Shown here: positions 26,567-35,658 of the stretch, piece by piece
Layout: every line of letters starts with the position of its first letter
Numbering within the stretch: the stretch's first letter is position 1
From: Muribaculaceae bacterium
Lineage (GTDB): Bacteria > Bacteroidota > Bacteroidia > Bacteroidales > Muribaculaceae
Length of the DNA stretch: 48,533 nucleotides
Direction of reading: 5' to 3'
Assembly: GCA_017483645.1 (NCBI GenBank)
Contig: JAFUWD010000040.1
Coordinates: forward strand, 1-48,533
The notes under the pieces: model-generated
Databases searched by the model: none
Seen by the model: the letters and a program-made list of their open reading frames with translations, nothing else
Told to the model about the DNA's origin: nothing
Program-made: the position numbers and the translations under genes

Positions 26567-27341
26567 TTATTTCGCTCTGGGAGCATTGCTGTTATGGGCC
26601 ATGGGCGCTATTGCAGCTTGGCGTCAGAATTCCTGGCTGGCACGCGCCGCCACCATCACCGGCCTGGCGGTGTTCGGCACATTCATCGCGCTCATGTGGG
26701 TGTCACTTGAACGGCCGCCACTGCGCACCATGGGCGAAACGCGGTTGTGGTACTCCTTCTTCCTGCCATTGGTGGGGCTGGTGGTCTATGCACGATGGCG
26801 CTACCGATGGATTCTCTCCTTCTCCACAATCATGGCCACCGTCTTTGTGTGCGTAAACCTGTTCAAGCCTGAAATCCACGACAAAACCTTGATGCCGGCA
26901 CTTCAGAGCCCGTGGTTCGCGCCCCATGTCATCATCTATATGTTTGCCTACGCACTGCTGGGTGCCGCATTTGTAATGGCCGTGTACCTGCTGTTTTTCA
27001 AGCGCAAGCGAAGTCAAAAGGGCATAGGCGCTGAAATGTCGCTCACCGACCAGCTGGTGCGCGCAGGCCTGGCATTCATGACCGTGGGCATGATTTTCGG
27101 CGCATTGTGGGCCAAAGAAGCCTGGGGGCACTATTGGTCGTGGGACCCCAAGGAAACATGGGCTGCCATTACCTGGTGGGCCTATTTGGTGTACTTGCAC
27201 TTGCGCTTGCGCTATCCCAAAAAGCATCGCGAGGCGCTGCTGCTGCTCGTGGTGGCATTTGCACTGCTGCAAGTGTGCTGGTGGGGCATCAATTACCTGC
27301 CATCGGCCCAGGGTGCAAGTGTTCACACTTACGCCTCCTGA
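26547..27341 (+). CDS. ccsA: Cytochrome c assembly protein CcsA (System II heme handling)
   Basis: This 264-residue protein of about eight helices has the tryptophan-rich WWD signature, WGHYWSWDPKETWAA (about 192-206), that binds heme at the outer face of the membrane. Conserved histidines flank it (PHVIIYMFAY about 130 and a later YLHLRLRYP). The ATG at 26547 (MTWQLFSYF) lies inside the end of resB, a 20-bp overlap that suggests coupled translation. The frame is open further upstream, but that part is only the shadow of resB. It is the last gene of the nrf operon. Confidence 0.9.
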   Translation: MTWQLFSYFALGALLLWAMGAIAAWRQNSWLARAATITGLAVFGTFIALMWVSLERPPLRTMGETRLWYSFFLPLVGLVVYARWRYRWILSFSTIMATVFVCVNLFKPEIHDKTLMPALQSPWFAPHVIIYMFAYALLGAAFVMAVYLLFFKRKRSQKGIGAEMSLTDQLVRAGLAFMTVGMIFGALWAKEAWGHYWSWDPKETWAAITWWAYLVYLHLRLRYPKKHREALLLLVVAFALLQVCWWGINYLPSAQGASVHTYAS

Positions 27342-27399
27342 CACCAACCCTACAGGGACCGTCGCTCCGTCGGCTTTAGGATATTCGCATTTTTTTGAT

Positions 27400-27408
27400 T
27401 ACTTTTGT
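27400..27408 (+). promoter_or_regulatory. -7 element before the small membrane protein gene
   Basis: TACTTTTGT matches the consensus, 20 bp upstream of the ATG at 27429. The -33 is weak (TTTA at 27375-27378, spacing 21). It probably starts the transcript that continues into porW and porX. Confidence 0.45.
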
Positions 27409-27428
27409 GCCAGTAAAATGAGTGAACG

Positions 27429-27833
27429 ATGAAACCGGCGCTGATGATACTGGGATTGCTGATGGTTGTAGGCCTGGTGCTATGGCTGCTCGACCGACGC
27501 GCGCGCAACCGCGGTGATGTCGCCCCCTTAGTGGAACCGCCACAGGGCTGCACCGACGATTGCTGCTCCACCCATGCCACCTGCCCCAGCACGCAACTGC
27601 TGGCCGCTGAATGCGGCCCCTTGGCCTACTTTGACGACGAAGAGCTCGATGATTATCGCGGGCGCGAGGCACAGGACTACACCGACGACGAGGTGGAGCA
27701 ATGGCGCGATGTACTGATGACACTGCGGGCCACCGACCTGCTGCCGTGGCGGCAAAGCGTGAAGCGCCGCGGCCTGGTGATGCCCCAAGCCATAGCCGAT
27801 GAATTCCTGCTCCGCGTGGCCGAGGCACAATAA
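27429..27833 (+). CDS. Conserved small membrane protein, function unknown
   Basis: This 134-residue protein has one N-terminal helix (about 3-22) followed by basic DRRARNR, so it is anchored with the rest in the cytoplasm. GCTDDCCSTHATC (about 40-52) holds four cysteines in a tight group that could bind metal. YFDDEELDDYRG (about 67-78) and YTDDEVEQWRDVL (about 83-95) follow. I know this pattern from Bacteroidota genomes, where it is sometimes labelled phospholipase, but no catalytic site supports that name. It lies 43 bp upstream of the PorW-like gene and is probably cotranscribed with it. Confidence 0.6.
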   Translation: MKPALMILGLLMVVGLVLWLLDRRARNRGDVAPLVEPPQGCTDDCCSTHATCPSTQLLAAECGPLAYFDDEELDDYRGREAQDYTDDEVEQWRDVLMTLRATDLLPWRQSVKRRGLVMPQAIADEFLLRVAEAQ

Positions 27834-27876
27834 ATGACCGCCGCATGCGTTTAATTGTAAAATAGGCAATTCTTTC

Positions 27877-30800
27877 ATGCACAAGATAAAACGACATATT
27901 CCCCTGATGCTGATAGTCGCAGCCCTGCTGTTGCCCGGCTGCAGCGCAAAGAAGAATACGGCCACATCGCGCTTCTGGCAGGCATTCACCACGCGCTACA
28001 ACGTCTACTACCACGGCAAGACCAACTACGACGAGCAGCTGCAGGAAATGCTCAGCACCTACGAGGACGACTACTCACAGCATGTGTTCATCCACCCGGC
28101 CGAGGCCCGCAACTATCCCAAGGCTCCACAGCCCACAGGCAGTTTCGACCGCACCATCGAGAAAATGCAGAAAGCCATCGCCTTGCACTCTATCAAGAAA
28201 AAACCCAAAAAGAAAGCCGGCAAAAGCAGCGACCCGAAGTACCGCGAATGGATGAAGCGCGACGAGTACAACCCCTTCCTGCACAATGCATGGTTCACCC
28301 TGGCACAAGCCCAATACATGAAGGGCGATTTCTTGAACGCCGCGGCCACATTCCGCTACATCACGCGGCACTTCTTGTGGAAGCCCTACCTGGTGCAGGA
28401 ATCGCAAATTTGGGAGGCGTTGAGCTACTGCGCCATGGGCTGGACCACCGAGGCCGACAACGTGCTGGCGCATGTGCATATCGACAAAATCACCAACAAG
28501 CGCATCCGTTCACTGGCCAATCTGGCATGGGCCGACTACTACATCAAGGACCGCCGCAACGAGCAAGCCATCCCCTATCTGGCACAAGCCGTGAAAGGGG
28601 CAAAAGGAGGGCAAAAAGTACGCCTGAACTTCTTGCTGGGACAGCTCTATGAGGAAACCCAGCAATACGATTTGGCTTATCGCGCTTTCAAAAACGCCGG
28701 CAGCAGCAGCGGTTCGACCTACCGCACCAAGTTCAACGCACGCATCAAGCAGAGTGCCGTCTATCGCGGAGTGAACATCACCAGCGAGGTCAGGGCACTC
28801 AAACGCATGACGCGCTACGACCGCAACAAGCCCTACCTCGACCAAATCTACTACGCCATCGGCAACTTGTACCTGTCGCGCGGCGACACCACCCATGCCA
28901 TCGAGAATTATGTGCAGGCAGCCAAGAAAAGCACCCGCAACGGCATCGACAAGGCAATCAGCCAGCTCACGCTGGGTGCGGTATACTTTGCCCAGCACAA
29001 GTACGACCTGGCACAGCCCTGCTACGCCGAGGCGTTGCCGCAAATCAGCGAGGACTATCCCAACTACAAACTGCTCAAACACCGCAGCGACGTGCTCGAT
29101 GAGCTGGCCGTTTACTCGGGCAACGTGACCCTGCAGGATTCGCTGCTCAAATTGTCGAAGATGACCCCTGAAGAACAGAAGAAGGTTATCAAGAAAATCA
29201 TCGACGAACTCAAAAAGAAAGAAAAAGAAGAAAAAGAAGCTGCGGCTCGCGAGACCTATTTAGCCGACCAAGCGGCCAAAGGCAACGCTTTGGGCGCCAA
29301 AGGCAATGCTCCGGCCACCTACCAAATAAACGACGACAAATCTTGGTATTTTTATAATTCGGCAACGGTCAATGCCGGAAAGACGGCTTTCCAACAACTG
29401 TGGGGAAGCCGAAAACTCGAGGACAACTGGCGTCGTCGAAACAAGGCCACCTATGCATTGACCGACGATGACCTGGACGACGACAACCTGCCCAACGACT
29501 CGACATCAGCAGTGAGCGCCGACTCGACCAAAGTCGACAAAGAAACAGCCAAACGCGAGAACGACCCGCATTTCGAAGAATACTACCTCAAGCAAATTCC
29601 CAAGACCGAGGAACAAATCCAGGCCGCCAACGATGTGATTCAGGAAGGACTCTATAACATGGGTGTCATCCTCAAAGACAAACTTGACGACTTCGATGCC
29701 TCGGCCACCGAGTTCAATCATCTGCTGAGCCGTTACCCCGACAACACCTACCGACTCGACGTGTATTACAATATGTACCTGCTCTATATGCGCAAGGGTG
29801 ACCCGGCCACCGCCGAGAGGTACCGGGATTACATCCTCACCGACTTCGCCGATTCCAAGTATGGGCAGGCTATGCAAGACCCGCTCTACCTCGACAATCT
29901 GAAGAACATGCCCTATGAGGAACAAATCCTCTATGAGCAAGCCTATGCCGACTACCTGAACAACGACAATGAAGGCGTGCACGCTGCCTACGACCTGATG
30001 ATGGAGAAATATCCGTTGTCGAAAATCATGCCCAAGTTCATGTTTATCGACGCGCTGAGCTACGTCACCGAGCACAACTACGATAAATTCAAAGAAACAC
30101 TCAAGGACTTGCTGCAACGCTATCCCGAAACCGACATCACCAGCACAGCATCATCCATCGTGAAGCAACTCAATCAAGGGCGCAAGCTCGAAGGTGGCGG
30201 CAGCAATGCACGAGGCATGATTTGGAGTGTGCGTCTGAGTAACGACACCACACCCGAGGCCCTGGAGAAGAAGTTCACTCCCTTCAAGGAGGACAACGAC
30301 AAGCCGCAAGTCTTCATCCTGCTCTACCCCACCGACACGGTGAGCTCCAATTTGCTACTCTACGAAGTGGCACGCCATAACTTCAACTCGTTTGTGGTCA
30401 AGGATTACGACCTGGAACAAATGAATTTCGGACGACTGGGGCTGCTGGTGGTGAAAGGCTTTGCCGACTTCGCCGAGGTGACACATTACCGAACCATCTT
30501 CGAGCAAGACGAAACACTGGTTATTCCACCTCAGGTGCACATTGTGCTCATCAGCGAGAGCAACTTCTCCCTGTTGCTTAACGAAGGTCGCTCGTTTGAA
30601 GACTACTTCAACTATTTGGAGGAGCAAAACGACAAGAAGCACAAGAAACTCGAAGGCAGTGAAAGCAAAGACAAATCCGACGACGACAATATCACAGAGT
30701 CCGACTCGCTCGCACTCAACACCGACTCTTTGACTCTCAAGACCGACTCTTTGACCTTGAGCAGCGATTCGCTGGCCCTGGCCGACAGCACGGCCACGAC

Positions 30801-31983
30801 TAAGAAGGCCGTCGAAAAGAGCGTGCGCGACACCAAGAAGGCACAACGCGACGCCGAAAAGGCCAAGAAGGCTCAAGAAAAGGCTAAGAAAGAAGCCGAG
30901 GAGAAAGCCAAGAAGGATGCCGAAGCCAAACGGATTGCCGACCAAAAGGCCGCCGAGGCAGCGGCCAAACACGAAGCCGAACAAGCCCGAAAAGCCGAGC
31001 TCAAGCGGCAACGTGCCGAAACAGCGAAACGAAAGGCCGATGAGGCGCGGCGTAAGGCTGAGCAGGAACGCAACAATAGCGGAGGCTCGACCACTGGCGG
31101 AGGAAGCAGCAGCATCGGTGATGGTGGAAGAACGGGTGCGACCACGCAAACTGTGCCCGACACATCTAAGTCTGTAACCGACACCGACGCGGGCACCACC
31201 ACTACCGATACCGACCGCCGGAGCGTGCGCGACACCAAGCAGCAATCAAAGGCCGACAAGAAAGCGCAAGAACAGCGTGAACGTGAGTTGCAAAAACAGC
31301 GCGAGCGCGAAGAAAAAGCGCGTGAGAAGGCCGAAAACGAGCACCTCAAGCAGCTGGAGCGCGAGGCCAAGGAGAAAGAAAAAGCCGAAATGAAGCGCTA
31401 CAAGCAGCAGCAAGACTCCATCAAGAAGGAGGAGAAAGCGCAATACAAGGCTCGACGGCTGGCCGAGCTGGCACGTGAGGACTCCATCGAGCAAGCAATG
31501 CTCGACCACGAGCGCATGATGGACAACGCACGCAAGTCACGCGAAGACTCGGTGAAGAATGCTCGCAAGCAGAAGGAGCAAGCGCTCAAGCAGGCCAAAA
31601 AAGAAAAAGAACAGGCCCGCAAGCAACGCGAGCGCGAACGCAAGGAGCAACTCAAGCAGAAGGAGCGCGAGCGCAAGCAGAAGGCCGAGGAACGCAAGCG
31701 TAAGCAAAAAGAGCGTGAACAAGAGCGCAAAGCTAAGCAGAAAGAGCGTGAGCAAGAGCGCAAAGCCAAGCAAAAGGAGGCACAAGAGCGGCAAAAAATA
31801 AGGCAGGAAGAAGCCAAAGCCGCAAGAGATGCCGCCAAGGCCGAAAAGGAGGCTAAAGCTAAAGCAAAGGCCGACAGCGACAAGAAATCGACCACCAAAC
31901 GCGCCGAAACCAAAACAGGCAGCAACAAATCCGGTGGCACCGAAGCCACACGCTCGGTGAAAGACAAAAAGAACAAAGACTGA
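27877..31983 (+). CDS. porW: PorW/SprE-like TPR lipoprotein with long charged tail
   Basis: This 1368-residue lipoprotein has the signal MHKIKRHIPLMLIVAALLLPG and cysteine 22. The N-terminal half has TPR-like repeats (about 30-420) beginning TRYNVYYHGKTNYDEQL, which I recognise from PorW/SprE, an outer-membrane lipoprotein of the type IX secretion and gliding machinery that supports the PorKLMN motor complex. More helical repeats fill about 560-800, then a folded domain to about 920. From about 940 the protein is low complexity: four DSL repeats, then a Lys/Glu/Arg/Ala-rich segment to near 1340, probably coiled coil. That tail is far longer than I expect for the family. The porX gene follows 13 bp later. 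Names rest on motif memory and context, not a search. Confidence 0.72.
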   Translation: MHKIKRHIPLMLIVAALLLPGCSAKKNTATSRFWQAFTTRYNVYYHGKTNYDEQLQEMLSTYEDDYSQHVFIHPAEARNYPKAPQPTGSFDRTIEKMQKAIALHSIKKKPKKKAGKSSDPKYREWMKRDEYNPFLHNAWFTLAQAQYMKGDFLNAAATFRYITRHFLWKPYLVQESQIWEALSYCAMGWTTEADNVLAHVHIDKITNKRIRSLANLAWADYYIKDRRNEQAIPYLAQAVKGAKGGQKVRLNFLLGQLYEETQQYDLAYRAFKNAGSSSGSTYRTKFNARIKQSAVYRGVNITSEVRALKRMTRYDRNKPYLDQIYYAIGNLYLSRGDTTHAIENYVQAAKKSTRNGIDKAISQLTLGAVYFAQHKYDLAQPCYAEALPQISEDYPNYKLLKHRSDVLDELAVYSGNVTLQDSLLKLSKMTPEEQKKVIKKIIDELKKKEKEEKEAAARETYLADQAAKGNALGAKGNAPATYQINDDKSWYFYNSATVNAGKTAFQQLWGSRKLEDNWRRRNKATYALTDDDLDDDNLPNDSTSAVSADSTKVDKETAKRENDPHFEEYYLKQIPKTEEQIQAANDVIQEGLYNMGVILKDKLDDFDASATEFNHLLSRYPDNTYRLDVYYNMYLLYMRKGDPATAERYRDYILTDFADSKYGQAMQDPLYLDNLKNMPYEEQILYEQAYADYLNNDNEGVHAAYDLMMEKYPLSKIMPKFMFIDALSYVTEHNYDKFKETLKDLLQRYPETDITSTASSIVKQLNQGRKLEGGGSNARGMIWSVRLSNDTTPEALEKKFTPFKEDNDKPQVFILLYPTDTVSSNLLLYEVARHNFNSFVVKDYDLEQMNFGRLGLLVVKGFADFAEVTHYRTIFEQDETLVIPPQVHIVLISESNFSLLLNEGRSFEDYFNYLEEQNDKKHKKLEGSESKDKSDDDNITESDSLALNTDSLTLKTDSLTLSSDSLALADSTATTKKAVEKSVRDTKKAQRDAEKAKKAQEKAKKEAEEKAKKDAEAKRIADQKAAEAAAKHEAEQARKAELKRQRAETAKRKADEARRKAEQERNNSGGSTTGGGSSSIGDGGRTGATTQTVPDTSKSVTDTDAGTTTTDTDRRSVRDTKQQSKADKKAQEQRERELQKQREREEKAREKAENEHLKQLEREAKEKEKAEMKRYKQQQDSIKKEEKAQYKARRLAELAREDSIEQAMLDHERMMDNARKSREDSVKNARKQKEQALKQAKKEKEQARKQRERERKEQLKQKERERKQKAEERKRKQKEREQERKAKQKEREQERKAKQKEAQERQKIRQEEAKAARDAAKAEKEAKAKAKADSDKKSTTKRAETKTGSNKSGGTEATRSVKDKKNKD
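30703..30786 (+). repeat. 21-bp in-frame repeat (DSL units) in porW
   Basis: Four near-identical seven-codon units encode DSLALNT, DSLTLKT, DSLTLSS and DSLALA (the last truncated), residues about 943-969. They form a Ser/Thr-rich linker between the folded part and the charged coiled tail. Confidence 0.75.
31708..31773 (+). repeat. 33-bp tandem repeat in the charged tail of porW
   Basis: Two adjacent 33-bp units encode KEREQERKAKQ twice, differing at few bases. They lie in a long region of related but diverged lysine/glutamate units and show recent duplication, so tail length may vary between strains. Confidence 0.75.
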
Positions 31984-31996
31984 CACAACGCAACCT

Positions 31997-33544
31997 ATGG
32001 CAAAAGAAAAAATACTTTGGGCCGACGACGAGATTGACCTGCTCAAGCCCCATGTGATGTTCCTCAAAAGTAAAGGCTTTGAGGTCGAAACCGTCACCAA
32101 CGGACGCGACGCGCTCGATGCACTCGACAGCGAGCGCTTTGATCTGGTGATTCTCGACGAGAATATGCCGGGCATCAGCGGATTGGAGGCACTGCAGCGC
32201 ATCAAAATCATGCAGCCCAACGTGCCGGTCATCATGATTACCAAGAGTGAGGAAGAGAACATCATGAATCAAGCCATCGGCAGCGAAATCGCCGACTACC
32301 TGATTAAGCCGGTCAACCCCATGCAGATTTTGCTGTCAATCAAGAAAAATCTGCACGTCGACGAGCTTGTAGCCGTCAAAGTCACCGACGACTACCGCCA
32401 GCAATTCATGACCATCAGCCAGATGATTAACTCGGCAGCAACCATCGACGATTGGTACAACGTCTACTCCACACTGGTCCGATGGGAACTCACCCTGTCG
32501 AACACCGACACCAACCTCGACGAACTGCTGAAAATGCAGAAAGTGGAAGCCAACAATGCGTTTGCCAAGTTTGTGTGCCGCAACTACGACAAATGGCTCA
32601 CCACCGACCAGCACCCACTGCGCAGCAACGAAGTGTTCAAGAGCACGGTGTTTCCCTTGCTCGACAAGGGGAAGAAAGTGTGCATGGTGGTTATCGACAA
32701 CTTCCGTCTCGACCAATGGAAAGCCATTAGCCCCCTGCTGGCCGACCATTTTGACGTGCAGAGCGAACAACTCTATACCACCATCTTGCCCACGGCCACG
32801 CAATATGCCCGCAACGCCATCTTCTCGGGGCTGATGCCCATCGACATCGCCAAGATGTTCCCCGACCTGTGGGTCGACGAGGACGAGGAGGAAGGTAAAA
32901 ACGTCAATGAGGCGCCATTGGTGCAAACATTGCTCGACCGTTACCGCCGCAAAGCGCATTTCTCGTATAACAAGGTCAACGACAGTGCAGCCGGAGAAAA
33001 GTTGGTGCAGAACTTTGCCATGCTCAAGAATTTCGACTTGAATGTGCTGGTGCTCAACTTTGTGGACATGTTGTCGCACGCGCGCACCGAGGCCAAGATG
33101 ATTCGCGAGTTGGCCAAGACCGACGAGGCCTACCGCTCGCTCACCGAATCATGGTTCAAGAACTCTTACGCCATTGAAATTTTCAAACTCATGGCGGCCA
33201 ATGGATTTACAGTGGTGCTCACCACCGACCACGGCACCATCAAGGTGGACAACGCCATCAAAATCATTGGCGACCGAAACACCAACACCAATTTGCGCTA
33301 CAAAGTGGGCAAGAACTTGAGTTACAATGCCAAGCAAGTGTTTGAAATCAAGAATCCGCAACGGGTGGGGCTTCCGGCGCCCAATGTGTCGTCGACCTAT
33401 GTGTTTGCCATGAACCGTGATTTTTTCGCTTATCCCAACAACTACAACTACTATGTGCAGTACTATAACGACACCTTCCAGCACGGAGGCATCTCCATGG
33501 AGGAAATGCTGGTGCCGCTCGTAGTGCTCACACCCAAACAGTAA
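31997..33544 (+). CDS. porX: PorX response regulator with PglZ phosphodiesterase domain
   Basis: This 515-residue cytoplasmic protein has an N-terminal receiver with acidic pocket D10-D11, phospho-acceptor D54 (LVILDENMPG), T82 and K104 (LIKPVNP). The C-terminal PglZ/alkaline-phosphatase-fold domain has VVIDNFRLD (about 232-240), the nucleophile region TATQYARN (266-273), VDMLSHAR, TTDHGT and HGGIS as metal ligands. This is exactly the PorX architecture; PorX controls T9SS gene expression, cleaves nucleotide-type phosphodiesters and partners the sensor PorY. No sensor kinase gene is in the window. It follows the PorW-like gene by 13 bp and precedes tsaE by 9 bp. Confidence 0.93.
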   Translation: MAKEKILWADDEIDLLKPHVMFLKSKGFEVETVTNGRDALDALDSERFDLVILDENMPGISGLEALQRIKIMQPNVPVIMITKSEEENIMNQAIGSEIADYLIKPVNPMQILLSIKKNLHVDELVAVKVTDDYRQQFMTISQMINSAATIDDWYNVYSTLVRWELTLSNTDTNLDELLKMQKVEANNAFAKFVCRNYDKWLTTDQHPLRSNEVFKSTVFPLLDKGKKVCMVVIDNFRLDQWKAISPLLADHFDVQSEQLYTTILPTATQYARNAIFSGLMPIDIAKMFPDLWVDEDEEEGKNVNEAPLVQTLLDRYRRKAHFSYNKVNDSAAGEKLVQNFAMLKNFDLNVLVLNFVDMLSHARTEAKMIRELAKTDEAYRSLTESWFKNSYAIEIFKLMAANGFTVVLTTDHGTIKVDNAIKIIGDRNTNTNLRYKVGKNLSYNAKQVFEIKNPQRVGLPAPNVSSTYVFAMNRDFFAYPNNYNYYVQYYNDTFQHGGISMEEMLVPLVVLTPKQ

Positions 33545-33553
33545 CCATTATTC

Positions 33554-33997
33554 ATGAAACAGATTACAATCAACATTCCCACCACCGGTGAACTCAGCGA
33601 AGCAGCTCACCAATTCATGGCTCAAATGGCCGACTACACCGTCTATGCCTTCTACGGAGCCATGGGAGCAGGCAAAACCACATTCATCAATGCGCTTTGC
33701 AAGGCATTGGGCGTGGAAAGCGACGTGACCAACTCGCCGTCGTTCGCCATCATCAACGAATACCGAAGCGACACCACAGCCGAACTCATCTACCACTTCG
33801 ACTGCTACAGACTGGAGAAAGAAGAAGAAGCCATCGACCTGGGCGCCGAGGACTACTTCGACTGTGGAGCCATCTGCCTGATTGAATGGCCCGAGCGCAT
33901 CGAGAATCTGTTGCCCGACGATACCGTGCGCGTCGACATCACCGTCGACGAGGAGACCCAGGCACGCACACTCATCATGACGTTGCCTAACGATTGA
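33554..33997 (+). CDS. tsaE: tRNA threonylcarbamoyladenosine synthesis ATPase TsaE
   Basis: This 147-residue protein has a P-loop [15 protein letters not shown] (about 35-49), a switch region [12 protein letters not shown] (about 59-70), YHFDCYRLE (about 79-87) and the IEWPERI motif (about 109-115), all standard for TsaE. It works with TsaB and TsaD to make t6A37 in ANN-decoding tRNAs. It sits 9 bp after porX and 9 bp before birA; the porX-tsaE adjacency is common in Bacteroidota. Confidence 0.95.
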   Translation: MKQITINIPTTGELSEAAHQFMAQMADYTVYAFYGAMGAGKTTFINALCKALGVESDVTNSPSFAIINEYRSDTTAELIYHFDCYRLEKEEEAIDLGAEDYFDCGAICLIEWPERIENLLPDDTVRVDITVDEETQARTLIMTLPND

Positions 33998-34006
33998 CGC
34001 ACCGTC

Positions 34007-34759
34007 ATGGCCACTTACATACTACTGGATTCCACCGCGTCGACCAACACGCACGTTGCCACTCATGCGCCGCAACTGCCCGACGGAGCCGTGGTTTACA
34101 CTCATTGCCAAACTGCCGGGCGCGGGCAAAAGGGCAACCACTGGGAAAGTGAGCCGGGAAAGAATCTCACCTTTTCCGTGCTCATCAAGCACCCGCCGGT
34201 GCCGGCCATCAAGCAATTTGCCATCAGTGAGGCAGCTGCACTGGCGGTGGCTGAAACACTGTGCCGGCAAGCCGGTGAAGGGTTCGCCATCAAGTGGCCC
34301 AACGACATTTATTACCACGACAGCAAGATTTGCGGGTTGCTCATCGAACACTCACTGGCAGGCTCCGCCATCGAGCACACCATCATCGGAGCAGGAGTGA
34401 ACATCAATCAGGAGCAATTCGTAAGCGATGCGCCCAACCCCATCTCGCTGAAAAACATCACAGGGCAAGAACACGATTTGGTACGATTATTGCACCAGAT
34501 GTGCGAGCGCATGGAGGACTTGTGTGCCGCACTGGCTCAGGACGAAGCACTCAGGCAACTGCACAGCCGATATTTGGCCGCTCTCTACCGCAACGACGGC
34601 TGCCTGCACCCCTTCGCACTGCCCGACGGCACCCAGTTCTTGGCCGCCATCGTGGATGTGGCACCCGATGGCATGCTCACCCTGCGGCACAGCGACGGCA
34701 CACAGCACAGCTATGCGTTCAAGGAAGTGAAACATGTAATTAAACAAAACATTTTATAA
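34007..34759 (+). CDS. birA: Biotin--[biotin carboxyl-carrier protein] ligase
   Basis: This 250-residue enzyme attaches biotin to carboxylase carrier subunits. The biotinyl-AMP loop appears as TAGRGQKGNHWES (about 37-49), with KWPNDI (about 98-103) and KICGLLIEHS next to it. The C-terminal SH3-like part includes the GTQFLAAIVDVAPDG stretch (about 208-222). There is no N-terminal winged helix, so this is the class I enzyme without repressor function. The start ATG at 34007 is 9 bp after tsaE. Confidence 0.93.
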   Translation: MATYILLDSTASTNTHVATHAPQLPDGAVVYTHCQTAGRGQKGNHWESEPGKNLTFSVLIKHPPVPAIKQFAISEAAALAVAETLCRQAGEGFAIKWPNDIYYHDSKICGLLIEHSLAGSAIEHTIIGAGVNINQEQFVSDAPNPISLKNITGQEHDLVRLLHQMCERMEDLCAALAQDEALRQLHSRYLAALYRNDGCLHPFALPDGTQFLAAIVDVAPDGMLTLRHSDGTQHSYAFKEVKHVIKQNIL

Positions 34760-34783
34760 CCATACATTCTTAATAACACTGCA

Positions 34784-35326
34784 ATGAATAGTAAAGTCTA
34801 TACACTCACAGGCGACAAGGGAACCACCGCACTGGTGGGAGGAAAACGCGTGAACAAGGATGACGCACGCGTAGAGGCCTACGGAACCATCGACGAGCTT
34901 AACGCACACCTGGGGCTGCTGGCTCACAACACCAAGCTCGATGAAGACATGCCCAAGCTCATCCGCAAAATCCAGAACAAGCTCTTCAACATCGGTGCTT
35001 ACCTTGCCACCGAAAATGCCACCGAACCGTTCGGACTCACCCAGGACGACGTGGCACTGCTCGAAAAGCGCATCGACGAGATGGATGCCGGATTGCCTCC
35101 CATGCAAGGGTTCATCCTGCCGGGAGGTAGCAGGCTGAGCGCATTGTGCGACATCTGCCGCACAATCACACGCCGGGCCGAGCGGCGCGTGGTGACACTG
35201 AGCCACACAGCCACCGTTCACCCGCTTGTACTGCAATACTTGAACAGGCTGAGCGACTTCTTCTTCGTTTTTGCAAGATTTAACAATATTCAAAACCAAG
35301 TGGAAGAAATTTATTGGGAAAAATAA
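34784..35326 (+). CDS. ATP:cob(I)alamin adenosyltransferase, PduO type
   Basis: This 180-residue protein converts cob(I)alamin to adenosylcobalamin. The N-terminal YTLTGDKGTTALVGGKR (about 6-22) forms the ATP-binding site, EAYGTIDELNAHLG (about 32-45) and the C-terminal CRTITRRAERRVV (about 125-137) are family signatures. It lies 24 bp after birA and is probably the last gene of the unit that begins with porW. I see no cobalamin riboswitch in the short gap. Methylmalonyl-CoA mutase is a likely client in this group, though it is not in the window. Confidence 0.93.
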   Translation: MNSKVYTLTGDKGTTALVGGKRVNKDDARVEAYGTIDELNAHLGLLAHNTKLDEDMPKLIRKIQNKLFNIGAYLATENATEPFGLTQDDVALLEKRIDEMDAGLPPMQGFILPGGSRLSALCDICRTITRRAERRVVTLSHTATVHPLVLQYLNRLSDFFFVFARFNNIQNQVEEIYWEK

Positions 35327-35348
35327 ACCGCATATTTCAAAAAAGTAT

Positions 35349-35357
35349 TATTTTTGC
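35349..35357 (+). promoter_or_regulatory. -7 element upstream of the DUF2795 gene
   Basis: TATTTTTGC fits the -7 consensus 41 bp before the ATG at 35399. No TTTG is seen at the -33 distance. Confidence 0.4.
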
Positions 35358-35398
35358 GCAATTTTTCTTGAACACTAACCTGCTAAATCAAAAAAGCT

Positions 35399-35623
35399 AT
35401 GTATTGGACTCTTGAATTAGCCACCAAACTTGAGGACGCTCCCTGGCCCGCTACCAAGGACGAACTCATCGATTATGCCGTGCGCAGTGGGGCACCACTC
35501 GAGGTGATTGAAAACTTGCAAGAAATTGAGGACGAGGGCGACACCTATGAGTCAATCGACGATATCTGGCCCGATTATCCCAACACCGACGAGGACTTCT
35601 TCTATAACGAGGACGAATATTAA
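35399..35623 (+). CDS. DUF2795 family small acidic protein
   Basis: This 74-residue protein, MYWTLELATKLEDAPWPATK onward, is strongly conserved in Bacteroidota and matches the DUF2795 pattern (hydrophobic start, PWPATKDELIDYAVRSGAP, then a very acidic tail ending FFYNEDEY). No enzymatic motif, signal peptide or membrane segment is present. The function is unknown. It is probably monocistronic, with its own -7 element and a 35-bp gap to the next gene. Confidence 0.85.
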   Translation: MYWTLELATKLEDAPWPATKDELIDYAVRSGAPLEVIENLQEIEDEGDTYESIDDIWPDYPNTDEDFFYNEDEY

Positions 35624-35658
35624 CCACCCGCATATTCATCTTTATTTCATACTGAAAA

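Noticed and set aside
34760-34783. Cobalamin riboswitch before the adenosyltransferase gene
   Set aside because: The gap is 24 bp, far too short for a B12 riboswitch, and the gene appears to be in an operon.
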